Assembly (NCBI RefSeq): GCF_003054055.1
Contig: NZ_QBKI01000004.1
Coordinates: 248,001-312,000 of the forward strand
Origin: Pontibacter mucosus
Lineage (GTDB): Bacteria; Bacteroidota; Bacteroidia; Cytophagales; Hymenobacteraceae
DNA: 64,000 bases
Reading direction: 5' to 3'
The notes under the pieces are model-generated. The model did not search any database. It saw only the letters and a list, made by a program, of their open reading frames with translations, and was not told where the DNA came from. Below are positions 43,134 to 51,338 of this stretch, one piece after another. The first letter of the stretch is position 1, and each line of letters starts with the position of its first letter. The translations under genes and the position numbers were made by a program.

Positions 43134-44636
43134 CTACCCTTCCCTGTTCACCTCCAGCAGGCCGTCTGCCAGCTTTCGGTCGTTGCTCAGCCTAGGCACC
43201 TTGTTCTGGCCGCCCAGCTTTCCCTGCGATTTCATGTATTTCTGGAAGCTGCCCTTTGGAAGTAAGGTCAGCTTCAATGGTTTCAGAATATTGCCTGTAA
43301 TCAGGTCGTCGTAGTAGGTGTTGAGTTTGCGCAGCTGCCTGTCCAGTTCATCGGCAAAGGCGTCCGGGAGATGCGGCTTTTGCGAGAACTCCACCAGCCA
43401 CTCGTGGTAAGAGGCGCCCTGGTCCTGGCTTACGTAAGGGGCCACCGTAAACTCGATCAACTCCACCTCCTTAAACTTCTGCATGGCTGCTTTCATTGCC
43501 TTTTCTACCTCCTCGCCAATCACGTGCTCCCCAAAGGCCGAGATATAATGCTTGATGCGGCCGCTCACCACCAGCTTATAAGGTTTTACGGACACAAACT
43601 TCACGGTATCGCCGATAGAGTAACTCCAGAGGCCGGCGTTGCTGCTGATCACCAGCGCATAATTCACGCCCGTCTCCACCTGGTCAATAGTCAGGCGGGT
43701 GGGGTTTTCGCTGAAATACTCGCTGGTGGGGATAAATTCATAGAAGATGCCTGCATTCAGCAGCAACAGAAGTCCCGGGTCGGTTTGGCTGTTTTGGTAG
43801 GCAAAAAAACCCTCTGAGGCGGGGAACGTTTCAATCGAGTCCACCTGCCGGCCAATCGACTCGAACAGCTTTTTGCGGTAGGGCTCAAAATTCACGCCGC
43901 CGTACACGAACAGTTTAAAATTCGGAAAAATGTCCTTTATCTGTTTGCCTGTCTGCCGGGTCAGCTTATCAAAGTACATCTGCACCCAGGGCGGGATACC
44001 CGAGATCAGCGTCATGTTCTGGTCTATGGTTTCCTCGATGATCTGGTCCAGCTTGGTTTCCCAGTCCTCAATGCAGTTGGTGCGGTAGCTGGGCAGTTGG
44101 TTGGTGCGCAGGTACCCCGGCACATGGTGGTTGGCAATCCCTGACAGGCGGCCGGTCTTTATCCCCCCTACCTCTTCCAGCTCCGGGCTGCCCGACAGGA
44201 AGATCAGTTTGCCGTCCAGAAAGGCCGAATTACCGGTTTCGTGGATGTAGGCCAACAGGGCGTCGCGGGCACCGTTAATGTGGTTGGAAATAGAGTCGGA
44301 GGAGATGGGAATGTACTTGGTGCCGGAAGTGGTGCCGGAGGTCTTGGCCAGGTACAGCGGCTTTCCCGGCCACAGCACATCCGGCTCCCCTTGCTTTACC
44401 AGGTTAAAGTATGCTGCCAATCCCTCGTAGTCCCGAACCGGAACAGCTTTTACATAATCGGCGTGCGTCTTTATACTGGCAAAGTGATGATCTCGCCCAA
44501 ACTTAGTATCCTTCGCCTTGCTTATGATCTTATGAAATATGGCCTGCTGCGCCTCGGCCGAATGCTCTATCCAGATTTGGTTCTGCCGGTGCACATAAGC
44601 CGCAAAAGGCTTACTCAACAACGCTCTAACACCCAT
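43134..44636 (-). CDS. GH3 family acyl-adenylate enzyme
   Basis: GH3 proteins adenylate a carboxylic acid and join it to an amino acid; plants use them for auxin and jasmonate, and bacterial roles are open. The 500-residue protein has the ATP-binding TSGTTSGTKYIPIS near residues 113-126, YGGVNFEPYRKKL, the SEGFFAYQ segment (ATP/Mg site) and YSIGDTVKFVS and VSGRIKHYISAFGEHV, typical of the hinge and C-terminal lid. It stands alone and faces away from osmC. The natural acyl and amino substrates cannot be told. Confidence 0.93.
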   Translation of the reverse strand: MGVRALLSKPFAAYVHRQNQIWIEHSAEAQQAIFHKIISKAKDTKFGRDHHFASIKTHADYVKAVPVRDYEGLAAYFNLVKQGEPDVLWPGKPLYLAKTSGTTSGTKYIPISSDSISNHINGARDALLAYIHETGNSAFLDGKLIFLSGSPELEEVGGIKTGRLSGIANHHVPGYLRTNQLPSYRTNCIEDWETKLDQIIEETIDQNMTLISGIPPWVQMYFDKLTRQTGKQIKDIFPNFKLFVYGGVNFEPYRKKLFESIGRQVDSIETFPASEGFFAYQNSQTDPGLLLLLNAGIFYEFIPTSEYFSENPTRLTIDQVETGVNYALVISSNAGLWSYSIGDTVKFVSVKPYKLVVSGRIKHYISAFGEHVIGEEVEKAMKAAMQKFKEVELIEFTVAPYVSQDQGASYHEWLVEFSQKPHLPDAFADELDRQLRKLNTYYDDLITGNILKPLKLTLLPKGSFQKYMKSQGKLGGQNKVPRLSNDRKLADGLLEVNREG

Positions 44637-44802
44637 ACTTTCTGCTTTAATAGGGAGTAAAGATAACCAGATAATGCTGCATTACCACAACCTGAAGGCA
44701 AGAATAGCGTGCTGAGGCTTAATTTAACACTATATAAACCTAAACGCGTAAATCCAGTATGAATGACACAGAAACACTTAAAACTATAAATATTCACGAA
44801 TC

Positions 44803-45237
44803 ATGAGAAAACACAGAGCAGAAGCACGCTGGAATAAAGGCCTCAAAAACGGCGATGGAGAGGTAAAATCAGCCACCGGTTCCTTCCAGTCAAAGTATAG
44901 TTTTGCCTCCCGCTTCGGCGACAGCACCAGCGGAACTTCCCCAGAGGAACTAATCGGCGCCGCCCACTCCGGCTGCTTCTCGATGTTTCTGAGCGGCTTG
45001 CTGGAGAAGGAAAACCTGACGCCGGAGTATGTGCACACACAGGCTGTGGTAACGCTTGGCGAGCAGGACGGCGCCCCGACCATCCTTAAAATCGAGCTCA
45101 ACACCGAGGTGAAAGCAGACGGCCTTGACAACGATAAACTGCAGCAGCTGGCGCAGGACGCCAAAAAAGGCTGCCCGGTTTCCAAAGCCCTGAACGCCGT
45201 GCCGGAAATCACGCTACAGGCCACGCTTAAAGAATAA
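44803..45237 (+). CDS. OsmC family peroxiredoxin
   Basis: OsmC proteins reduce organic hydroperoxides with a pair of cysteines. The 144-residue protein has Cys58 in AHSGCFSM and Cys124 in KKGCPVSKAL, the expected pair, and the N-terminal RAEARWNKGLKNGDGEV typical of OsmC rather than Ohr. The gene is single, divergent from the GH3 gene across 166 bp, and followed at 60 bp by a membrane protein gene on the same strand. Confidence 0.94.
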   Translation: MRKHRAEARWNKGLKNGDGEVKSATGSFQSKYSFASRFGDSTSGTSPEELIGAAHSGCFSMFLSGLLEKENLTPEYVHTQAVVTLGEQDGAPTILKIELNTEVKADGLDNDKLQQLAQDAKKGCPVSKALNAVPEITLQATLKE

Positions 45238-45297
45238 ATTTATTATCTTGCGGAGAGGCCGTGCCAGGCCACTTATGTTTCACGAAAAAAACCTGTA

Positions 45298-45807
45298 ATG
45301 GCAATATCCGGTAGTAGCGCCCGATCGTCGTTGATAGTGCAGCTTAGCCCCACGCGCAATGCGAAACTTTCTTTTACAGTGCAGCTCATACTTACGCTGC
45401 TCTGGATGGCCTGGGCCGCTATGCTCCTTTTCTCTGCTGACCGCACCTACGAACAAAACTACCTGTACTATGCTTTCTTCGGGTTGGCGCTGGTTTTCTT
45501 TATCTATGTGATGCTGCAAAATACCTCCATATTCGGGGTGCAGTCTTACATCGAGGTTACGCCGCAGTACATTGTGCAAAAGTTTGGGGTCTTCCGCACC
45601 AAGCACATCCTGCAGATACCCGATATCAAGGCCGTGCACATCTCGCCGCTGGCGCTGCGCTTTACGCTGAAAGACGGCCAGCAAGTATACCTGGACCTGA
45701 AGCAGGTACGCAAAAAGCGCGACCTGGCCCAGATTAAGAACAAGATCCGGGATTTGGCGGAAGCCCACCAGTTTGAGTTGACCGATAACGTGGCCAACAA
45801 CGTGTAG
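45298..45807 (+). CDS. Membrane protein with a PH-like domain, unknown
   Basis: The 169-residue protein has two membrane helices (about 26-46, FTVQLILTLLWMAWAAMLLF, and about 54-72, YYAFFGLALVFFIYVML) and then a soluble part of about 90 residues with the beta pattern of a bacterial PH (YdbT/DUF304-like) domain (YIEVTPQYIVQKFGVFRTKHILQIPDIKAVHIS), closing with a helix (DLAQIKNKIRDLAEAHQ). Function is not known. It converges with dnaA across a strong shared terminator. Confidence 0.75.
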   Translation: MAISGSSARSSLIVQLSPTRNAKLSFTVQLILTLLWMAWAAMLLFSADRTYEQNYLYYAFFGLALVFFIYVMLQNTSIFGVQSYIEVTPQYIVQKFGVFRTKHILQIPDIKAVHISPLALRFTLKDGQQVYLDLKQVRKKRDLAQIKNKIRDLAEAHQFELTDNVANNV

Positions 45808-45821
45808 CCCGTCCGGCGAAG

Positions 45822-45874
45822 TATAAAAAAGCGGCGGCCATACTTTCAGAAAGTATGGCCGCCGCTTTTTTATA
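45822..45874. terminator. Very long perfect hairpin, bidirectional terminator
   Basis: A perfect 26-bp inverted repeat (45822-45847 and 45849-45874) around a single base, with T6 at one edge and A6 at the other. The tip is CATACTTTC / GAAAGTATG, a variant of the iterated word. It serves the converging membrane-protein gene and dnaA. Confidence 0.9.
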
Positions 45875-45897
45875 TAGCTGTATAGTTACTTCATGCG

Positions 45898-47322
45898 TTA
45901 TCCGGCTTTGGATTTAAATTTCTTCTGCAGTTCCTGAATGCTGGCCTTAAACTTCTTGTCTGTGTCGATCAGGTCGGAAACGGTTTGCACGGAGTGGATC
46001 ACAGTACTGTGGTCGCGGCCGCCGAAGTGGTAACCGATAGACTTAAGCGAGTGGCTGGTAAACTCCTTGGCAAAGTACATGGCCACCTGGCGCGCCGTCA
46101 CGATCTCTTTCTTGCGCGTCTTGGCCTTGAGTGAGTCCAGGCTTACCTGGAAGTACTCGGCCACAGTTTTCTGGATGAAGTCGAGGTTTACCTCCGTCTC
46201 CACATCCTCAATGATATGCTTCAAGGCCTGCTTCGCAAGCTCCAGGTCAATTTCTTTTCTGTTAAGCGATGACTGCGCAATGAGCGAAATCAGCACGCCT
46301 TCCAGCTCACGTACGTTCGTGTCCACGCTGTAAGCCAGGTACTCCACCACATTGTCCGGGATGTCGATACCGTCGCTCTGCATCTTTTTGTGGATGATGG
46401 CCATGCGCGTCTCAAAGTCCGGGCTCTGCAAATCGGCCGTCAGGCCCCACTTAAAGCGCGACAGCAGGCGCTCCTCCAACCCCTTCAGGTCGCGTGGCGG
46501 GCAGTCGGAGGTCATCACGATCTGCTTGCCCGACTGGTGCAGGTGGTTGAAGATGTGGAAGAACATCTCCTGCGTCTTCTCCTTGCCGCTCAAAAACTGC
46601 ACGTCGTCGATGATGAGGATATCCACCAGCAGGTAGAAGTTGGCGAAATCCTGCACATTGTTCGTCTTCAGGGACTCTATGAACTGGTTCACGAACTTCT
46701 CGGAAGAGACGTAGAGGACAAACTTCTCGGGGTTGCTGTTCTTGATCTGGTTGCCGATGGCCTGCACCAGGTGCGTTTTGCCCAGTCCCACGCCACCGTA
46801 AATCATGAGCGGGTTAAAGGAAGTGGTGCCCGGCTTGTTAGCCACCGCATATCCTGCCGAGCGCGCCAGGCGGTTACAGTCTCCCTCGATGTAGTTCTCA
46901 AATGTATAGGCCGGGTTCAGCTGCGAGTTCAGGAAATTGCGGTCAATCGTCTTCGACTCGAACGGGCTCTTGATGAAATTCTGCTCCGGGCGGTAGGAGT
47001 TAACCACCGCCGCCGGAATCTTTTTGGTTGGGATGTTAACCGTCTGAGGCTTGTTCACCTCATTGCCCCTGTCCACGATAATAGAGTACTCCAGGCGCCC
47101 CTCGCTGCCCAGTTCCTGGTAAATAACCTTCTTCAGTAGCTGCACATAATGCTCCTCCAGCCACTCATAGAAGAACTGGCTGGGCACTTGTATGGTCAAC
47201 ACGCTGTCGCGCAACGATACAGGCTTAATTGGCTCAAACCAAGTCTTAAAACTCTGCTCGCCAATATTTTCCTTGATCGCCTGCAGACAGTTATGCCATA
47301 CAGTTGAACAGTCTTTGATCAT
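45898..47322 (-). CDS. dnaA: Chromosomal replication initiator protein DnaA
   Basis: DnaA binds oriC, opens it and loads the helicase. From the ATG at 47322 it has 474 residues; a TTG four codons upstream would add MENW. Domain I is at the N-terminus (WHNCLQAIKENIGEQSFKTWFEPIKPV), domain III has Walker A GGVGLGKTHLVQAIGN and Walker B LIIDDVQFLSGKEKTQEMFF, and domain IV ends with the DNA-binding signature FGGRDHSTVIHSV. No cluster of TTATCCACA boxes was seen in the spacers on either side, so the origin is not clearly here. The 5'-nucleotidase gene lies 107 bp upstream on the same strand. Confidence 0.97.
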   Translation of the reverse strand: MIKDCSTVWHNCLQAIKENIGEQSFKTWFEPIKPVSLRDSVLTIQVPSQFFYEWLEEHYVQLLKKVIYQELGSEGRLEYSIIVDRGNEVNKPQTVNIPTKKIPAAVVNSYRPEQNFIKSPFESKTIDRNFLNSQLNPAYTFENYIEGDCNRLARSAGYAVANKPGTTSFNPLMIYGGVGLGKTHLVQAIGNQIKNSNPEKFVLYVSSEKFVNQFIESLKTNNVQDFANFYLLVDILIIDDVQFLSGKEKTQEMFFHIFNHLHQSGKQIVMTSDCPPRDLKGLEERLLSRFKWGLTADLQSPDFETRMAIIHKKMQSDGIDIPDNVVEYLAYSVDTNVRELEGVLISLIAQSSLNRKEIDLELAKQALKHIIEDVETEVNLDFIQKTVAEYFQVSLDSLKAKTRKKEIVTARQVAMYFAKEFTSHSLKSIGYHFGGRDHSTVIHSVQTVSDLIDTDKKFKASIQELQKKFKSKAG

Positions 47323-47429
47323 CCAATTTTCCAAATCTACATAAGAATTGCTGCGTGTAACAAACGGCGCCTCGTACTGGCGGGGGGTTACAAATTTGCT
47401 TAATAATCTGTAAACAAAAAATTATTTTT

Positions 47430-48362
47430 TCACGAAGCTGTTACAGGTCTGCTGATGGGCAGAAGAGCCGTTTTCAGGCCTGTTTTTTGCATTGTTCTTT
47501 TGCTGAAAGTAAAATCGAGCCGCCCCAGGAAAATACCAGACCAGCCCACCTGGTTCACAAGCGTTTCGTGGCCAGAGGCATGGCGCACGAGCTCCGGCGC
47601 GTCCAGAAACGTATGGGTGTGGCCTCCCAGGATCAGGTCGATGCCCGCTACCGCTTGGGCCAGTGTTACGTCGCTTATCTTGCCATCCTCATATTTGTAA
47701 CCCAAGTGTGAAAGGCACACCACCATGTTACACTTCTGATTCTGGCGCAGCTCCTGCACCATCTCGCGGGCAATAGCCACGGGATCCAGGTAGGTTGTCT
47801 CGCCAAACTGCTTCTTGCCCACCAGGCCTTCCAGCTCAATTCCTAATCCGAACACGCCGATGCGCACCCCCTGCTTCTGAAAGACCTTATAAGGCGCAAA
47901 GCGATTTTGAAGTATGGTTTTGCTGAAGTCATAGTTGGCGCTCAGAAACGGGAACCGGGCGTGCGGCAGCATTTTCTCCAGCCCCTCCAGGCCGTTGTCG
48001 AAGTCGTGGTTGCCGAGCGTGGCTGCGTCATACTTCATCTGGCTCATGAGCTTATACTCCAGTTCCCCTCCGAAGAAGTTAAAGTATGGCGTGCCCTGCC
48101 AGATGTCGCCGCAATCGAAGAGCAGCACGTTGGGCTCTTCTTTGCGGATTTGCTCGATCAGCGTGGCACGACGGGCCATGCCGCCCATGCCGCCATACTT
48201 TCTGCCGTCGTCCGGGAAGGGGTCGATGCGCGAGTGCTGGTCGTTGGTGTGCAGAATGGTGAGGTTTATACTTTGCGCCGCCTCTGCCGAAAAAGGAACG
48301 CCCAGCAGACTGATGCCAGCCGCCCCTACTGCCGTAGTTTTCAGAAAATCTCTTCTTTTCAT
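47430..48362 (-). CDS. Metallophosphatase half of a split 5'-nucleotidase
   Basis: The 310-residue exported protein has a Tat-like signal (KRRDFLKTTAVGAAGISLLGVPFSAEA) and the metallophosphoesterase motifs in order: HTNDQHSR, FDCGDIWQGTPYF, GNHDFDNG, CLSHLGYKYED and GGHTHTF. These are the two-metal catalytic centre of UshA-type 5'-nucleotidases, which free phosphate from nucleotides in the periplasm. It lacks the C-terminal substrate-binding domain, which is encoded 13 bp upstream (48376-49131). The two genes are one transcript. Confidence 0.93.
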   Translation of the reverse strand: MKRRDFLKTTAVGAAGISLLGVPFSAEAAQSINLTILHTNDQHSRIDPFPDDGRKYGGMGGMARRATLIEQIRKEEPNVLLFDCGDIWQGTPYFNFFGGELEYKLMSQMKYDAATLGNHDFDNGLEGLEKMLPHARFPFLSANYDFSKTILQNRFAPYKVFQKQGVRIGVFGLGIELEGLVGKKQFGETTYLDPVAIAREMVQELRQNQKCNMVVCLSHLGYKYEDGKISDVTLAQAVAGIDLILGGHTHTFLDAPELVRHASGHETLVNQVGWSGIFLGRLDFTFSKRTMQKTGLKTALLPISRPVTAS

Positions 48363-48375
48363 TTTTAAAGTATGC

Positions 48376-49131
48376 TTAAGGGAGGACGGTAACGCGTTTG
48401 GTGGTGTCGGCAGTTACAGGCTTGCCGGCCGCCGTGAGCTGGCGGATCTGCAGCAGGATGGCTTCGCGGAGCAGCAGGCCCAGCCGTTCGGTTTGCACCG
48501 CCTCTTTCAGCATGTTCAGGTTGTCGCCTCCCCCGGCCAGGTAATCGGAGGTAACCAACGTATAAGTCTGGCTTACATCAAAAGGTTTGCCCTTGATTTC
48601 GATGTCGGTGGCCTTGCCGTTTTGCACCGTATAGGTGGCGTTGCCGATGGGGGCAAACTTTTTCTCGGCGGCATAGTCGAAAAGCTGCTGCACGGTCTCG
48701 CCTTTGAGCGTCAGCACCACCAGCTCATTTTCGAAGGGCATAAGCTCGAACACGTTGCCGGTCGTAATATTACCTTCGGGCAGCGGCACGCGCAGGCCGC
48801 CGTTGGTCGTCAGCGACAGGTCGATGGGTTTGCCGTAGATTGGCTCGGCTTGCGCCAGTTGCAGGTCCACCACAAAATTGCCCAGCGGCGACTCATAGTC
48901 TCCCTTGCCCAGCGCGGCGGGGGCTTTGCCTACCACTTCCGACATTTTCAAGGTTACTTCCTCACGGTAAGGGGCAATCTGCGCCTCAAGTTGCGGGTCG
49001 GCGGGGAGGGTTTTATCTACCGGCACATCGGTAGTGCCCAGGGTGGGCGAGGCTGCCCAGGGGCGCTGGCATCCGGCTATGCTCAGCGAGAGCGCCAGCA
49101 CCGCCAGACCTTTCAAAAAGTGCTTGTTCAT
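48376..49131 (-). CDS. Nucleotide-binding half of a split 5'-nucleotidase (lipoprotein)
   Basis: The 251-residue lipoprotein has Cys21 (SLSIAG-CQRP) and then the 5'-nucleotidase C-terminal domain: SPLGNFVVDLQLAQ (about 85-98), LTTNGGLRVPLPEGNITTGNVFELMPFENELVVLTLKGETVQQLFDYA, and YTLVTSDYLAGGGDNLNML, which in one-chain enzymes stack the nucleobase. It has no metal-site motifs of its own and so needs the metallophosphatase from the next gene. The lipid anchor would keep the pair on the outer membrane. Confidence 0.93.
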   Translation of the reverse strand: MNKHFLKGLAVLALSLSIAGCQRPWAASPTLGTTDVPVDKTLPADPQLEAQIAPYREEVTLKMSEVVGKAPAALGKGDYESPLGNFVVDLQLAQAEPIYGKPIDLSLTTNGGLRVPLPEGNITTGNVFELMPFENELVVLTLKGETVQQLFDYAAEKKFAPIGNATYTVQNGKATDIEIKGKPFDVSQTYTLVTSDYLAGGGDNLNMLKEAVQTERLGLLLREAILLQIRQLTAAGKPVTADTTKRVTVLP

Positions 49132-49316
49132 ACTCTAATTCAGTAGCTGGCCTCAAAGGTACCAGCCTCCCCAACATGAACCAAGTTGCATAGGTTCGGC
49201 ACAAATAAACCTGGTTGAAAAACCTGGATAAAAATATTATAAATATTCCAATATTACCCTTACATATGTCGTTTATACTATGTAACTTAATCCGCAACCC
49301 CAAACTTCTCCTGCTC

Positions 49317-50738
49317 ATGAAAACAAAATTGTTACTCAGCGTCTTAGCCCTCCTCTTCCTGCCCCTGCTGACACAGGCTACGCACATCAAAAGCGGCTAC
49401 ATCAGCTATATCAGGGATGCAGAAAATTCCAGAAAATTTGACTTCACATTAACAGTTTACACCAACCACATGTCGGTTGCTGAGGATCCGGAAGTCACGG
49501 TGCTGATGGGGGATGGCAATGAGGTAGTTATCCAACGCACTTCGGTTACAAAGTATAGCACGTTTCAAGACGTGGAGCTTTTTCAGTGGAGTTATACTTA
49601 TGACACGCCTGGCCTCTATACTGTAGCCTGGATTAGCGAAAACAGGATCCACAACATTCTCAACATTCAGGGGCCTTCGGATATACATAGTTTCTATGTT
49701 TCAACTACCGTTAACGTAAACCCGCTGAACCCCAATCGCCATGGCATCCGGTTAGCTGGTGTTCCCATCAAAGATGGGTTTGTGGGACAGCCAATAAGGC
49801 ACAACCTGGCTGCCTACGATGCCGACAACAACAAGCTCACTTATAAACTTGTGACACCTAAAACAGCTACTCGTGAGTCTATCGGAATAGGAATCACCGC
49901 ACCCCGTATAGCTGATATCCCAGGCTATAGTATACCAGAAGGACTTACCATTAACGAGCATGGAGAGTTGAACTGGGATGCTCCTGCCACTATCGGCATG
50001 TATACCATTGCAGTAGAAATAACGGAACACTGGAATGGTGTTGAGCAAGGAACCACCCTGGTGGACATATTCATTCTTGTAGAAGATCCAAAATACAGCC
50101 TGACACCACAACTGGAGCTCCTCAATAAAGCTCAACTTGCCCTGGACGAAAACGGGGCTCTAAGACTGATGCCTGGCCAACAACTCAAGCTGAATTATTT
50201 TATGCGCCGCCACCCCGGCACCGATTACCCAGTAAAAACGAAACTATACAGCGAGCTTGATACCTTAGAACTAACCCCTATCCAAATAACTACCCGTGAT
50301 TCAGCAGATGGCAGGGCTATTACCGTTGCTTTTGCCCCGGGAGAGGAATTAGTAAGGGAACAGGCCTACATACTTGCCATGTCGGCTTTACTGCTACATC
50401 ATGTAGACAACCCCCATCATATAGACGACGCAGATTGGGAATTCACCTACGTTTATGTTGGAAATGCCCAACCCACCTCCGCTGACGACAAGCTGAAAAA
50501 GGCCGGGTTTATACTTTACCCCAACCCGGTAGCCGACAAATTTGTGGTGGAAGCCCCGGATATGCCCGGCATGTTTGTGCACCTGTATGATGCCACCGGT
50601 AAACGGGCGGGCGCCCTGCGGCTACAGCCAGGGAAGAACCACTTCACAAAGCCAGCCTCCCTTTCCACTGGTTTATACTTTTATACCATCTACAGCCGCC
50701 AAAGGCCTGTAGGAACCGGTAAGCTGGTTGTCAGGTAG
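49317..50738 (+). CDS. Exported protein with a type IX secretion C-terminal sorting domain
   Basis: From the ATG at 49317 the product has 473 residues: signal peptide (MKTKLLLSVLALLFLPLLTQA), Ig/cadherin-like stretches (for example HIKSGYISYIRDAENSRKFDFTLTVYT and PIRHNLAAYDADNNKLTYKLVTP) and a C-terminal type A sorting domain of about 75 residues (FILYPNPVADKFVVEAP ... LYDATGKRAGALRL ... TGLYFYTIYSRQRPVGTGKLVV). The sorting domain is cut off during export and the rest is released or bound to the surface. An earlier frame start at 49215 gives an implausible N-terminus. Base composition is more A/T-rich than that of the neighbours. The function of the mature part is unknown; adhesion is possible. 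Confidence 0.85.
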   Translation: MKTKLLLSVLALLFLPLLTQATHIKSGYISYIRDAENSRKFDFTLTVYTNHMSVAEDPEVTVLMGDGNEVVIQRTSVTKYSTFQDVELFQWSYTYDTPGLYTVAWISENRIHNILNIQGPSDIHSFYVSTTVNVNPLNPNRHGIRLAGVPIKDGFVGQPIRHNLAAYDADNNKLTYKLVTPKTATRESIGIGITAPRIADIPGYSIPEGLTINEHGELNWDAPATIGMYTIAVEITEHWNGVEQGTTLVDIFILVEDPKYSLTPQLELLNKAQLALDENGALRLMPGQQLKLNYFMRRHPGTDYPVKTKLYSELDTLELTPIQITTRDSADGRAITVAFAPGEELVREQAYILAMSALLLHHVDNPHHIDDADWEFTYVYVGNAQPTSADDKLKKAGFILYPNPVADKFVVEAPDMPGMFVHLYDATGKRAGALRLQPGKNHFTKPASLSTGLYFYTIYSRQRPVGTGKLVVR

Positions 50739-50871
50739 GAGCAGCGTTAATATACTCCGCTATACTTTAAATACCCATAAGGCAACTACGACGCTGCCCT
50801 CAGGATATTTAAAGTATAGCGCCTGCCGCCCAGTATACTGCTCCTTTGGATTGTTTTCCGTACAACCTCCT

Positions 50872-51252
50872 ATGCTACAAAAATGGAAAGCGTTTGTGCG
50901 CCGGCTGAAGGAGGACATTTATTCTTTATACTTGGCCGCCCGGGATCCGCGCATGCCCTTTATGGCGAAGGTGGTGGTTGTGCTGACGGTGGCCTACGCC
51001 TTCAGTCCCATCGACCTTATCCCCGACTTTATCCCCATACTTGGCTACCTCGACGACCTGGTGCTCCTGCCGCTGGGCATCTGGCTTTCCATTAAACTGA
51101 TCCCCGAACACCTGCTCCTCCACTACCGCCAGAAAGCAAGGGAACAAATCCATCGGCATAGGTCCAACTATATCATGGCCGGGGTCATCGTGGTCGTATG
51201 GCTGTTGGTGGGTTACTTGTTTTACCAGGCCTACATACAGCAGCTGGAATAA
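50872..51252 (+). CDS. DUF1232 (YkvA-like) membrane protein
   Basis: From the ATG at 50872 the protein has 126 residues. The DUF1232 core is YLAARDPRMPFMAKVVVVLTVAYAFSPIDLIPDFIPILGYLDDLVLLPLGIWL, whose SPIDLIPDFIP-x-LG-x-LDD motif defines the family, and a second membrane helix closes it (IMAGVIVVVWLLVGYLFYQ). An upstream frame start at 50728 gives a low-quality extension that overlaps the previous gene. The role of the family is not settled. Confidence 0.88.
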   Translation: MLQKWKAFVRRLKEDIYSLYLAARDPRMPFMAKVVVVLTVAYAFSPIDLIPDFIPILGYLDDLVLLPLGIWLSIKLIPEHLLLHYRQKAREQIHRHRSNYIMAGVIVVVWLLVGYLFYQAYIQQLE

Positions 51253-51338
51253 GTATTCGCCGAAACCGATATAGCCGCCGGCACGCCATACTTCGTAAAG
51301 TATAATAAATTATCTTTACAAGAAATTAGAGCTAAAGC

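Noticed and set aside
44637..44802. A promoter or attenuator in the GH3/osmC divergent spacer
   Set aside because: The spacer is A/T-rich, but I could not find a full TTG / TAnnTTTG pair for either gene.
47323..47429. Possible oriC next to dnaA
   Set aside because: The spacer is A/T-rich in part, but no TTATCCACA-like boxes or repeats were found there or in the 45808-45897 spacer; GC-skew data from the whole genome would be needed.
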